A stretch of DNA of 64,000 nt from Tridacna crocea (GCA_943736015.1 OX031069.1:38846728-38910727), one strand, 5' to 3'; positions 24,588-35,126 are shown, numbered from the stretch's first letter. Notes: generated from the sequence alone by a model not told the origin. Made by a program: numbers and translations.

Positions 24588-24803
24588 CCCATAATCTGTT
24601 AAGCGCGACTCACTGACCTTTTGCGGACAGTGTAGATCAAGATCAGACTGCACAGAACGTGCAGTCTGATCTTGGATCTACACTCTCCGATTATAAGATA
24701 TTATTTCCCGAAACATAACTTTGAAATAATAATATATAGAGCTCTATATATTTTTTTTTTTTATCGAATCGAAATCTCAATTTTAGTTATTTAGCAGGTT
24801 TAA
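24584..24803 (+). mobile_element. Family B element sharing TTAA on both sides
   Basis: Opposite orientation to its neighbours. Ends in TTAGCAGGTTTAA at 24803, shared with the next A copy. Confidence 0.85.
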
Positions 24804-25028
24804 CCCATTACCACACAATCCCTACTTTTGACGCCCTTGAGAAAGAGGCCTTTTGAAAACATTGTGGGAAAGGGAGAAAATGCTGGTAACCAGCATTTTC
24901 TCCTTTTCCCACAATGTTTTTTACCCTTCACAAAACAAATTTCAAATTTTCAGTCACTTTTATTTTGTCGTCTGCAAATGCTTTCAGTTTGGACCTGTCT
25001 AAAATATTGTCGTTTGGTAATGGGTTAA
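24800..25028 (-). mobile_element. Family A element, full length with TTAA ends
   Basis: TTAA at 24800-24803 and 25025-25028. The hairpin is perfect apart from one A/G difference. Confidence 0.9.
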
Positions 25029-25259
25029 GGATTAATCATGCTTGCCTTTACACAAAATTGATTAGCCCGTCGATTTTGAAACATAAATAAGTTTGAGCCC
25101 GCCTATCAATACATCAGAAAATTAATCTTCCGGGGAAAATAAATGACTGCAACACAATCCCCATCCACTGCAAATTCTTAGAACTGAAATAAATGTAAAT
25201 CGACACTGGCTTTCTAAAAGAATATCAACGAAAAAAAAAAAACTCAAGTGTTAGGGGCC

Positions 25260-25898
25260 ATTATTTACTATCCATTATAAAATACCATTCCTGACTTTAT
25301 TGCCAACAATTTTGTAAATATCGAAGTAACACCATTTCTGATTGGCTAAACCGTTTGGTTTAGCCAATCAGAAATAGCGTTACTTTGATATATACCCATT
25401 TCTTATAAACCCAAGTATTTCGATTTTGAGGTTCCAGTATTCACTTACCATTACTACCATCAATCCTAATATTTTCAGTATTTTCTTTTCAATGTCAAAG
25501 TAACACTAATTCTAATTGGCTAAGCCAAATTGTTCAGCCAATCAGAAATAGCGTTCCTTTGAAATATACAACATTCTTACAAACTCAAGTATTTCAATAT
25601 CGAACGGACAGTATTCACTAACCATTTTTACTATCATTCCTGAACTTAGTGGCAAAAAAATTGTAAATGTCAAAGTAACGCAATTTCTGATTGGCTAAAC
25701 CAAACGGTTTAGCCAATCAGATATGATGTTACTTTGATACATACGCAATTCTTATCAACTCAGGTGTTCGAAGGGCCAGTATTCACTAGCACGATGGTTA
25801 TGTCTACATGTATCATTCCTGACCTTATTTTCAAACCTCTTGTAAATGTCAAAGTAAACCAGATGGTTTAGCCAATCAGAAATGGCGTTACTTTTGAA
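25260..25898 (+). repeat. About four tandem 175-bp units with a CCAAT palindrome
   Basis: Each unit has TCAAAGTAAC, GATTGGCTAAACC and GTTTAGCCAATCAGAAAT. Palindromes are centred near 25352, 25530, 25701 and 25870. The palindrome resembles the core of family F. Confidence 0.75.
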
Positions 25899-26054
25899 AA
25901 ATATTGGAAGATTAAGACTTCAGTTAAGAAAAGTATGGGAATACGTGCCAGCGTTCCCTTTCTTTCGTAAAGGTGTACAGCAATTTGTAGTATGGTAATT
26001 AATACATGTTTATGATTAGACTGTACGGTCTTTGTTGTTTGATCTAGATTTAAA

Positions 26055-26178
26055 AGAGAGAGAAAAAAAAAAATGGTTACCAGCATTATTTACTTTTTTC
26101 AACAATGTTTTGTACCCTTTTGATAGACAATTTCCACTTCTAACACGAAATTAAAGTTGTTGTCTACAAATTTTATAA
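26055..26178 (-). mobile_element. Family A fragment
   Basis: Begins inside the hairpin (GGTTACCAGCATT) after an A-rich run. It abuts the next A copy. Confidence 0.55.
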
Positions 26179-26391
26179 TCCATTACCACACAATCCCTAC
26201 TTTTGACGCCCCTGAGAAAGAAGCCTTTTGAAAACACTGTAGGAAAAGGAGAAAATGCTGGTAACCAGCATTTTCTCCTTTTCCTACAGTGTTTTCTACC
26301 TTTCCCAGAACAAATTTCAATTTTTCAGTCACCTCTGCAAATGCTTTCAATTTGAACCATTTTAAAATTTTGTGGTGTGGTAAAGAGTTAA
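26175..26391 (-). mobile_element. Family A element
   Basis: Left end ATAATCCATTACCACACAAT, right TTAA at 26388-26391. The stem reads CACTGTAGGAAAAGG with CCTTTTCCTACAGTG, perfectly paired but changed from the consensus on both arms. Confidence 0.85.
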
Positions 26392-26422
26392 ACTTGTACA
26401 AGTCTAAAATCTCTGCAATCGG

Positions 26423-26651
26423 TTAACCCATTACCACACAATCCCTACTTTTGACTTCCCTGAAAAAGAAGCCTTTTGAAAACACTATAGCAAAAGGAGA
26501 AAATGCTGGTAAACAGCATTTTCTCCTTTTCCCACAGTGTTTTCCACCCTTCCAAAAACAAATTTCAATTTTTTAGTCATCTTTATGTTGTCGTCGGCAA
26601 ATGCTTTCAATTTGAACCAGTCTAAAATTTTGTCGTGTGGTAAAGAGTTAA
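26423..26651 (-). mobile_element. Family A element, full length with TTAA ends
   Basis: TTAA at 26423-26426 and 26648-26651. Left arm carries TATAGCAAAAGG against CCTTTTCCCACAG, so this hairpin has unpaired changes. Confidence 0.9.
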
Positions 26652-27130
26652 AAGGTTAACTATCGGAGCACAGGGGACCAGTAAAAGACGATCTTTGTAT
26701 AGTTTATTGTATTGGGGATAGGTCTGAAGCCACATTGACAACTTTTCTAATAGATCTACAGAGTGGCAACTTTAATTGACAGTTTTCTTTCTTCTTTAAT
26801 TGACAGATGATGGTAATTTAACAGTCCCGCTGTTGCTCTGTCTATAAAAATTCTAACTGTGGATAGAACAGGGAGCCAGGCGAAACAGTGTTTTTAAATA
26901 GAGTGTTGACCATCCTAATATAGATGTTCAAAATATTGACTTGATGGGAACCAGTGAAAGCGGATTTTCCGGGAAAGTTTTGTTTTATGTAATCAGCTGG
27001 ATCCCCTCTCTGCATTACGAGACATAAGCAGGCTTAGACGGTACTTCATCAGGATTAAAACGTTGTAGCTTTAAACAAAGACATGCTCAGTCGTCTGATG
27101 TAAGTAGTAGAGATTTTCACCTTTCGCTAT
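26652..27130. other. Spacer
   Basis: No recognised feature. Confidence 0.3.
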
Positions 27131-27132
27131 AG

Positions 27133-27211
<79 letters not shown>

Positions 27212-27306
27212 TTCATTCCTTCCTTCCTTCCTTCCTTCCTTCCTTCCTTCCTTCCTTTTCTTTTCTTTTCTTTTCTTTTCTTTTCTTTTCTTTTCTTTTC
27301 TTTCTC
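27131..27306 (+). repeat. Compound pyrimidine microsatellite (CTTT)n (CTTC)n (TTTTC)n
   Basis: Pure strand asymmetry over about 175 bp. Long frames on both strands here are low complexity. Confidence 0.95.
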
Positions 27307-27510
27307 CCTCCATCTTTTCTTCCTTCCTTATCAAAAGAAAACAGATCAGTCGACTATCTACACAAGAGAAAATGCCACAATAACAAAGGTTTAGACTATG
27401 TCTGCGCGGATTGCACATTCTGACCTGGATCGATGCTATTTTACAGATGTATTGAACTTCCTTTCCACAGCTCTCGGCATAATTGTTTTGATCAGTTTGT
27501 CACTACTATG

Positions 27511-27812
27511 AGGGGGAACAGGACATTTGCCCCCAGGACATCTGCCCCCGGACTTTTGCCCCCGTAGGACAGCTGCCCCCTGGACATCTCCCCCCCCCGG
27601 GCATTTGCCCCGTAGACATCTGCCCCCTTAGGACATCTGCCCCCTGGACATCTGCCACCCGGACATTCGCCCCCGTAGGACATCTGCCCCCGTAGGACAT
27701 TTGCCCCCTGGACATCTGCCCCCCGGACATTCGCCCGCATAGGATATCCCCTCTCTGTCATTTGTCCTGGTAGGAATCTGCCCCTGGATATTTGCCCCCG
27801 TAGGACAACTGC
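27511..27812 (-). repeat. Degenerate minisatellite GGACATCTGCCCCC, left arm
   Basis: Units of about 17-21 bp reading GGACATCTGCCCCC with GTA or T linkers. The frame rich in GGQMS-like words is an artefact. Confidence 0.85.
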
Positions 27813-28163
27813 CTCATGGGAAACGATAAGCCTCTTCTAACTGATGTTGAAGAACTAATAACATCTTGAATTTTGCTTTATTTTTCTTAAAATACAAAAA
27901 AAATATCGGAGTTTACAGCAGGCGTGCCAGATGAGTAACTGACTCTGTAGTTATCATACAGGAAGTTTGATAATGAAACTGAAATTAATTAATCAGCCGA
28001 AGATTTTCAACAATATAGCACTTAACGATACAACAACTGAGAGATCTTTTTCATAGTGCCGGTCAAAATTACCATGTACAATATACATGTATATCTCAAA
28101 GTTGCTTTTTTTAAGATTGTCCCTTAAAGGAGCTAGACGGACGTTCAAGTTGTAAACAAACTG

Positions 28164-28376
28164 AGGGGGCAGATGTCCTAAACGGGCAGATGTCCGGGGG
28201 ACACATGTCTGGGGGGGCACATGTCCTGGGGGGCACATGTCATAAGGGGGTAGATGTCTGGGGGGCAGATGTCCTAGGTTGGCAGATGTCCGGGGGCAAA
28301 AGTCCAGGTGGCAGATGTCCTAAGGGGGCAAAAGTCGGGGGCACAAGTCCGGGGGGGGGGGGGCAAATGTCCTAGA
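28164..28376 (+). repeat. Degenerate minisatellite GGGGGCAGATGTCC, right arm
   Basis: The same units inverted relative to 27511-27812, including a run of ten or more G near 28350-28362. Confidence 0.85.
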
Positions 28377-28896
28377 CCCAACTCATTTTGTCTGTCCGGT
28401 AATAATCTACATTGACTATAGAATCCACGATAAGCCCTCCAAGGACTAAGATATTTTGACCCAAGTTTCATTTTATAGCGGGCTACTGTAAAACCACGAT
28501 CAGACCGAATGTTTCCTGCAGTTTGTTCCTGATCTAAACCTTAAGTAAAAAAAAAATGTAACAGACATTTCAGGAGCCAAACAGATTGGATCAAAATATC
28601 ATTGAAATTACCAAATCAAGCATGATGAATTATAAACGAATTTAAACTTTTTTTTTTTAAATATAATTATTATATGTAATGTGCAAAACCCTTTTCAGCA
28701 CCTTAGGTGACAACAAGGAACTATTGCACGTGGCATAGATCAAGATCAGACTGCACACAGTTCTATATACCATGCCAATCAGTTGAAAATCCATCTGGGT
28801 TTGAGTGGGTTGTTCCTTAAGCTGTCAAGAGATGTTGATTTCATATATTCAGCACTTAAAAAAATAATTAATAATAATTAATTTCGTGTTAAACTT

Positions 28897-29100
28897 TTAA
28901 CCCTTAGGCTACTAAGAGCGACTCGCTGACCTTTTGCGGACAATGTAGATCAAGATCAGACTGCACAGAACGTGCAGTCTGATCTTGATCTATACTGTCC
29001 GATAAAGACAAATTTTTCCCTCCAATATACCTTTTGAAACTGTAAAATGTTTGATTTTTATTATCGACTTGAAAGTTTCATTTAGCATGATAAGAATTAA
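28897..29100 (+). mobile_element. Family B element, full length with TTAA ends
   Basis: TTAA at 28897-28900 and 29097-29100. The palindrome at 28949-28993 is perfect over both arms. Confidence 0.9.
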
Positions 29101-29405
29101 AACATACAAATAATGTAAAGATTAATATTACCGATTACATAAATGTATTAAACGACACTATTTTCACATGAACTTTGATCTTTTCGTCATTAATAATTTA
29201 TAAATCGACATTATCAATCACAAAAAAAGGAAATGGGAATATTTTAACAAAAACATAAGGTATGCATAGTCTGCTTGTTGAATCCAGTCAACAAATCCAA
29301 CTTTAGAGGAAGGGAGGCAACTCATCATGAACATTTCATCATAAGTTGTTTTTTCCGACAAAAATTAAGTTGCCACTTGATTTTGATTGTTGTGGTACTT
29401 GTTGT

Positions 29406-29441
29406 TGTAGTAGTAGTAGTAGTAGTAGTAGCAGTAGTAGT
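29406..29441 (+). repeat. (TAG)n microsatellite
   Basis: About 12 trinucleotides with one CAG interruption. Confidence 0.9.
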
Positions 29442-29449
29442 TGTTGTTC

Positions 29450-29531
29450 TTGTTCTCCTTTTCCCACAATGTTTTCAAAAGGCTTCTTCTTCAGGGTCGT
29501 CAAAAGTCGTCATTGTGCGGTAAAGGGTTAA
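29450..29531 (+). mobile_element. Family A right half next to (TAG)n
   Basis: Starts at CTCCTTTTCCCACAATG and ends GTAAAGGGTTAA. The left half is replaced by the microsatellite region. Confidence 0.75.
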
Positions 29532-29562
29532 AACGTCGACATTGAACATCAAATAACGGCTT

Positions 29563-29929
29563 CAAGGTAAGACCTGTGTGATGGAAAACAGCTATTTCCT
29601 CTAAAATATCATCCTGCAAATAGCTATAATTAAAAATTAGTATAATTGAATTACTTTCACCGATTCATTTTTTTCCATTTTTTCCTTCTTTGAATTATTA
29701 TTTATAAATTTAAAACCACTATATTCTCAATTCAAAAAGAGATAATAATTATCCCCTTTTCAGAAAATTAGCAAAAGTATAAAAAAAAAAAATTTAAGAT
29801 TGACATAAACGGAATTTTTGATCCGTTTGAAATGTGCAAAATATTATTTCTGCAGAAGTCCTTATTTATCCTTATTTATCAACCAATTAGAATTTTCACC
29901 GGAAGTGCATTACACAGGACTTACCTTAA
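29563..29929 (-). mobile_element. Family E element, full length
   Basis: TIRs AAGGTAAGACCTGTGTGATG and inverted CATTACACAGGACTTACCTT. Opposite orientation to the other two. Confidence 0.85.
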
Positions 29930-29935
29930 AAGGGG

Positions 29936-30129
29936 TCAGTTCTTATACTATGGGAAAGGAAGAAAATACTAGTAACCAACATATTTTTCCTTTTCCTGCA
30001 ATTTTTTTGTCATTTCCAAGTATAACAAATCTCACTTTTTGAGCCACATTAATTTTAATATTTCCAACCAGATTTTTTTTTTTCCCAAAGATGAAGAGTT
30101 CAGAGTTGTCTCTACTGGTAAAGAGTTAA
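29936..30129 (-). mobile_element. Family A copy, decayed hairpin
   Basis: GGAAGAAAATACTAGTAACC hairpin arm; right end GTAAAGAGTTAA at 30129, shared with the next copy. Confidence 0.65.
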
Positions 30130-30235
30130 CCCTTTACCGCCAATCACATTATCTTTCTATCATGAAGGGAAAGATTTTTTGAAAATATTGTGTAAAAAGG
30201 TACAACTGCCGGTCCGCTCTCCTGACAGGTTACAC
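30126..30235 (-). mobile_element. Family A fragment
   Basis: Starts TTAACCCTTTACCGCC at the shared TTAA and stops within the hairpin. Confidence 0.6.
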
Positions 30236-30249
30236 AGGGCATACATGAA

Positions 30250-30342
30250 TATCGTCGTTTTACTTCAAAGACCTCGTAACTGTAGCTTGAAACAAGCTGT
30301 AGTTACGAGGTTTTTGAAGGTTTTTACGGCGAAAGTGTTACG
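30250..30342 (+). mobile_element. Family G palindrome
   Basis: CCTCGTAACTGTAGCTTG and its complement around a short AAA loop; the outer right arm is altered. Confidence 0.75.
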
Positions 30343-30547
30343 TTATGGTTCATTTAAATACTTATCTAATTATCTTTCTCTCTCTCCCTCCCTCCCTATC
30401 TCTCTCTCTGCGAATAACTTCAATTAGACGCATGTCAATCAAAAATTGACAAGGCATTGTTTTACCAGGAGAATTTCGGATGCATTATTGATAGACCTAC
30501 AGCCATTTTATTATGATTTTGTTTCAATTCTTTATACTCATGAGAAT

Positions 30548-30662
30548 TGTCGTCCTTAGCGGAAACCGCTTTTGAAAACATTGTGGGAAAAGAAGAAAAT
30601 GCTGGTAACCAGCATTTTCTCCTTTTCCCACAACGTTTTCTACTCATTCAGAAAAAAAGAAT
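30548..30662 (-). mobile_element. Family A fragment with hairpin
   Basis: Hairpin at about 30580-30638; the distal flank is absent. Confidence 0.7.
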
Positions 30663-30912
30663 ATCAGTCTTTTGATCCTCGTTTTATTCTTGATATGCAA
30701 GCGGTTTTGTATTGGACATGTCTTTAATTTTCTTATCATTGAAGAATTAACTCTTGCTATGAATTTAATTGACAGGTTTCATATAAAATATGAAATCTGC
30801 CCGTCACTTCGGCAAATTTTCATGGAATGCCCAAGTTTTACAGCGCCATATATAAACCTGATGGGAATTTTCCGTCGGGACAGCTGATACTCTGTTTTCT
30901 ATCCGACAAACT

Positions 30913-31032
30913 CTGCTCGATCCAGTTTGCTTTTGGAGCCAGTGTAGATCAAGATCAGACTGCTCAGAACGTGTTGTCTGATCTCAGATCTGCACTCTCC
31001 AATAGGGAGATACCCCCTATTATTTCCCGCTG
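30913..31032 (+). mobile_element. Family B copy, partial
   Basis: GTGTAGATCAAGATCAGACTG and a diverged right arm (GTTGTCTGATCTCAGATC). Confidence 0.65.
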
Positions 31033-31040
31033 GACCTAAT

Positions 31041-31350
31041 TTTGGCATTCTGAGTAGAAAACCGGACTACTTTTCTTCGCGACAACCATTGGTTTGAATT
31101 TCAAACTGAAATAAACGTTTATATACTCCATGAAACGCTACCTGGTGCGATTCGTTCAGCTATGATCAGCAGTTTAGAGAAATCTGGAGCTAAAAGGGGC
31201 ATAATTTCTCTTCAAACGTATTAATAAAAGTCATTTTCTCCATGGCTACTTTTTAGCGCGTATTGCTACAATCCCCCCAATATTGGGAGGAGTGATGCGT
31301 CATAGCAGACAGGTCGAATCTTCGAAGAATTATGACATGGGCAATGAGAT
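31041..31350 (+). repeat. Family O repeat
   Basis: Shares AACCGGACTACTTTTC, GAAACGCTACCTGGTGCG and GTGATGCGTCATA with the copies at 14662 and 51613. Confidence 0.75.
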
Positions 31351-31451
31351 ACCCATCACCACCCCCATCTACCCCCCAAAAAGCCTTTTTAATAATGAAA
31401 AATAGGTTTATACATGGACTAAGGTCTTGAAAGTTTCTTTTGTTTTATTTG

Positions 31452-31660
31452 TAGATAGGATCCTGCGTGGTAAAGTGTTGGACTCGTAACCTTGGGGCCC
31501 CGGGTTTGAGCCTCAATGAATCCACTTGGTTTTTCGTTGGAGGGCCTTTGGGCAAAAATACCCCAGCTGGCCTAGTGTTACTGACAGCCTACATCCTAGA
31601 AATACATGAATAATTATGTGAGCTGTCGCAATGATATGACTGAAATAATTATGAAAGCGA
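31452..31660 (+). mobile_element. tRNA-derived SINE, diverged
   Basis: Head with TGCGTGGTAAAGTGTTGGAC and B-box-like GGGTTTGAGCC; the downstream GATATGACTGAAATAAT matches the tail region of the 16012 SINE. Confidence 0.6.
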
Positions 31661-31829
31661 GGATCATTTCTCTGCATTACACCAGCCGATTTTTAGCAAA
31701 TCGGTGCGAGTGGTCATAAATAACTGCTTGTAAAAGGCCGTCTGACGGGTTCCGGGCGGCGCCAGGCAGTTTATTTCGAGGAGTGTGGGACGTCATCAGA
31801 GTGTCGGCTGGTGGTAGTTAGGCGACAGG

Positions 31830-32072
31830 CCGGTGTAATGCAGAAAAATGACCTCCATTACAAAATGACCCCCGGGTCATTTCTCGACGTAGAGGAATGA
31901 CCAATTGGTCATTTTTCGACGTAGAAAAATGACCCGGGTCATTTTTCTACATCGAGAATTGACCCGGGGGTCATTTTTCGACGTAGAGAAATGACCCATG
32001 GGTCATTATTCTACGTCGAGAAATGACCGTAGGTCATTTTGTAATGGGGGTCATTTCTCTGCATTACACCGG
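31830..32072. mobile_element. Family H multi-palindrome element, full length
   Basis: Ends CCGGTGTAATGCAGA and TCTGCATTACACCGG. The body is a chain of TGACC/GGTCA palindromes joined by CGACGTAGA or TCTACGTCG. An isolated end copy lies at about 31664-31690. Confidence 0.85.
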
Positions 32073-32135
32073 CCGAAGTTCGAAGGCTCTCGAACCGCAC
32101 GACCGAGTAAAAATCGCGCTGTAAACGTGACTCGT

Positions 32136-32280
32136 CACGCAAAAAAAAAGACCATCAGGGAATTGCGAAAATTGTCGACCCTGGTCAGCCTGCGCGGATT
32201 GCGCAGACTGACCAGGGACAATACTTTCCGCTTTCATGATATTTTCTGTATGAAAAATGGTCGTTCTATCTTACTATACA
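32136..32280 (+). mobile_element. Family C-like palindrome
   Basis: CCTGGTCAGCCTGCGCGGAT with inverted GCGCAGACTGACCAGG, then CTTTCCGCTTTCATGATATT as in C. A related but distinct subfamily, also near 60228. Confidence 0.65.
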
Positions 32281-32378
32281 ATCATTTTTGAACTATCAAC
32301 TAAAATTGAACTGCACTATCTTTGATCTGTTTACATCCAATTCGTGTACAGAATTTCCAGATTGTCCCTTTCTACGTG

Positions 32379-32640
32379 CCCGCCCGGGTGGCTCAGTGGT
32401 GAGCATGTCGGACTCATAACCTGGTGGTTGTGAGTTTGATACCCGGTTGAGGTAAACTTTCTTTCCGGCGTATTTTCGCTTGTCACCTCTCCTGAAGTAA
32501 GTGAGAAAAGTAGTCGGTGTTTTTGGAAAGAAAGAAGTGTTAGTACTGGTATGAGAAAGCCAGGAAACATTTGTACGTCACCGATGATATGACCATAGCT
32601 GTTAAAGTGGCGTTAAACCCCAATACAACCAACCAACCAA
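32379..32640 (+). mobile_element. tRNA-derived SINE with 13-bp target duplication
   Basis: A box TGGCTCAGTGGT (32389-32400), B box GAGTTTGATACC, tail GGCGTTAAACCCCAATACAA then (CCAA)n. CCCTTTCTACGTG is present on both sides (32366-32378 and 32641-32653), showing insertion by target-primed retrotransposition. Confidence 0.9.
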
Positions 32641-32721
32641 CCCTTTCTACGTGGCGAGTTACAAATGCTTTGAATTTAAACGGGTCCTTAGTCTTGTTGT
32701 TTTGTAACGGTTAGTTATTGT

Positions 32722-32860
32722 ATGGGGTTTTCACGCCATTTTAAACAACATTCCATTTATATCAAGCGGCTGCCATTGCACATATCCAAACTCTCCCGAT
32801 GGTCCTTTCACCAGTTCTTGGAACAAGGATTTCTCACAAACCACTGCCTGCTTTTCCTTA
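32722..32860 (-). mobile_element. SINE 3' part, truncated
   Basis: Shares the ACGCCATTTTAAACAAC and CATATCCAAACTCTCC segments with the minus-strand SINE at 16012. Confidence 0.65.
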
Positions 32861-33108
32861 TTATCACCTTAGTTAAAGGTACAGTGGTATCGAAATTACT
32901 CATCTTCTTATTTTTCTTAGAATCAATGACATTTTCTTTCAGACATTCTAATTGGGTACCGGTGGACAGATAAAAGCGTTTAGTAATAAAATGTGATTTA
33001 AACTGAAAATAGAGATGCTGTACAAGATCTAATAGATTTTCCGTGTAACGGCTGTCTCGTTTATTGTGGAGCTTACGTATAAAGTACAGGGACGCGAGCT
33101 ACAGTCAT

Positions 33109-33332
33109 GAACTCTTTACCACACGACAAAATTTTAGACTGGTTCAAATTGAAAGCAATTGCAGACGACAAAATAAATCTGACTGAAAAAATTGAAATTT
33201 GTTCTGGGAAGGGTAGAAAACACTGTGGGAAAGGGGAAAATGCTGGTTACCAGCATTTTCTCCTTTTCCTACAGTGTTTTCTAAAGGTTTCTTTCTCAGG
33301 ACGTCAAAAGTAGGGACTGTGTGGTAGTAGGT
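33109..33332 (+). mobile_element. Family A element, tandem copy 1
   Basis: Hairpin with CACTGTGGGAAAGGGG and CCTTTTCCTACAGTG. Nearly identical to the next copy, period 224 bp. Confidence 0.85.
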
Positions 33333-33557
33333 GAACTCTTTACCACACGACAAAATTTTAGACTGGTTCAAATTGAAAGCATTTGCAGACGACAAAATAA
33401 ATGTGAATGAAAAATTGAAATTTGTTCTGGGAAGGGTAGAAAACACTGTGGGAAAGGGGAAAATGCTGGTTACCAGCATTTTCTCCTTTTCCTACAGTGT
33501 TTTCTAAAGGTTTTTTTCCCAAGACGTCAAAAGTAGGGATTGTGTGGTAATGCGTAA
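33333..33557 (+). mobile_element. Family A element, tandem copy 2
   Basis: Shares the unusual GGAAAGGGGAAAATGC arm with copy 1, so the pair is a duplication and not two insertions. Confidence 0.85.
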
Positions 33558-33562
33558 AAGCC

Positions 33563-33776
33563 GTTACTAAAAAATGACGACTTTTGACAACCCTGAAGTA
33601 GAAGCCTTCTGCAAAACTGTGGGAAAAGGAGAAAATGCTGGCATTTTCTCCTTTTTCCACAATGTTTTCTACCCTTCCCCTATAAAATTTCGATTTTTCA
33701 GTCACATTTATTTCGTCGTCTGCAAGTGCTTTCAATTTGGACTAGTCTTTAAATTTAGCGTTTGGTAAAGAGTTTA
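33563..33776 (-). mobile_element. Family A copy with a shortened hairpin tip
   Basis: The tip is GAAAATGCTGGCATTTTC: the central GTAACCA part is deleted, leaving a shorter perfect palindrome. Confidence 0.8.
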
Positions 33777-33982
33777 AGATAATCTATACTCGTTTTCATG
33801 CAATTTGCAACCAGTTTTTGACCCATGCATTTCATCTATACTTTATAGAACTGCAATCATTCTTGTGTGTTTTTGCCAAATCTTATCCATGACAGCTGCA
33901 AGATTTCACCGATTACGACGGATACACAAAAGGTATTTTATGCTTTGAAGGCTTTATAAGATATAGATCGCTGTTGTCGTTA

Positions 33983-34174
33983 CCGGTGTAATGCAGAGAA
34001 ATGGCCCCCATTACAAAATGGCCCACGGTCATTTCTCGACGTAGAGGAATGACCCATGGGTCATTTCTCTACGTCGAGAAATGACCCATGGGTCATTTCT
34101 CGAAGTAGAATAATGACCCGGGTCATTTTTCTACGTCGAAAAATGGCCAATGGGTTATTCCTCTACGTCGAATT
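33983..34174. mobile_element. Family H copy, right end missing
   Basis: Starts CCGGTGTAATGCAGAGAAAT; the last palindrome stops at CTACGTCGAA. Confidence 0.8.
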
Positions 34175-34767
34175 TTACTAGCTAGGGTTATGAAATTTCA
34201 TGGGTGGATAGACCTCATCAATGGGGAGTGCAGTGCACAGGAATCACAACTCTTGCTTGCTTAATTTTTCAGTTATTGCCCTCTGTTGTTTTTCATACTT
34301 GAATTTTGTCCGGTGCATGCCCCAGCTTTACAATTTGGGGTAAGACGGGCGTATCTTGCGACAATTTACTGCTCTTGTTAAACTCCTATTTGAGGAAAAA
34401 CGGACAAAAAAGTACATGTACTAAAAATAAAATTCCTCTTTTGGGACTCCTACCTACGATCTCCAATAGCAGACATAGTCGCCAACTCTATCCCTAGAGC
34501 TATAGAGCCAACTCATAGATACTTGTAGTAAAATGAGTTTTATTCAATAACGACTGTACCGTTACTAACGCGACTGTACCGTTACTAACGGAGAACGACG
34601 TTTTGCAGTAAACTGCGTAAAAATACATTTCCTTGTGTTTTCTACATTGTATTTATATCCAGATTTAATTTTTATGCTTTCTCTGAACACGGATGAATAC
34701 TAGCTGTCACAGTAAAGATTTTTATTATATTAAATTAAACTTGTGAGACGAATTCTGGTTTAAAGTC

Positions 34768-34998
34768 CCCTTAATCGTTTTCACACAATGACGACTTTTA
34801 ACGCCTCCTGAGGAAGAAGCCTTTTGAAAACCTTTTGGGAAAAGGAGAAAATGCTGGTAACCAGCATTTTCTCCTTTTCCCACAAAGTTTTCTACCCTAT
34901 CAAAGCAAAATTGCACCTTTTGAGCCACTTTGACATTGTCGTCTGTAAATGCTTTCCATTTGGCTGGGTCTAAAATTTTACTGTGTGGTAACGGGTCA
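34768..34998 (-). mobile_element. Family A copy
   Basis: Hairpin at about 34830-34888 with CTTTTGGGAAAAGG against CCTTTTCCCACAAAG. Right end GGTAACGGGTCAA. Confidence 0.8.
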
Positions 34999-35047
34999 AA
35001 GGCTTCAAGGCTGGTTCAACCAGTTCAGGGTATGGGAGGAAACAGGG

Positions 35048-35126
35048 GAGCTTTTGCAGATAGCATAGATCACAGATCAGACTGCACGGACTGTGCAGTC
35101 TGATCTGTGATCTATGCTGTCCGCTT
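35048..35126 (+). mobile_element. Family B-type palindrome, isolated
   Basis: GACAGCATAGATCACAGATC-type stem: arms AGCATAGATCACAGATCAGA and its complement around GCACGGACTGTGC. The stem is long and nearly perfect. Confidence 0.7.

Noticed and set aside
27071..27418. Open frames of 115 and 80 codons over 27131-27306
   Set aside because: They are Lys/Glu/Arg or Phe/Leu/Ser strings forced by a pyrimidine microsatellite open on both strands.
27492..28375. Gly/Gln/Met-rich frames resembling a structural repeat protein
   Set aside because: They arise from the ACATCTGCCCCC minisatellite, are open in overlapping frames and lack start, splice or domain context.
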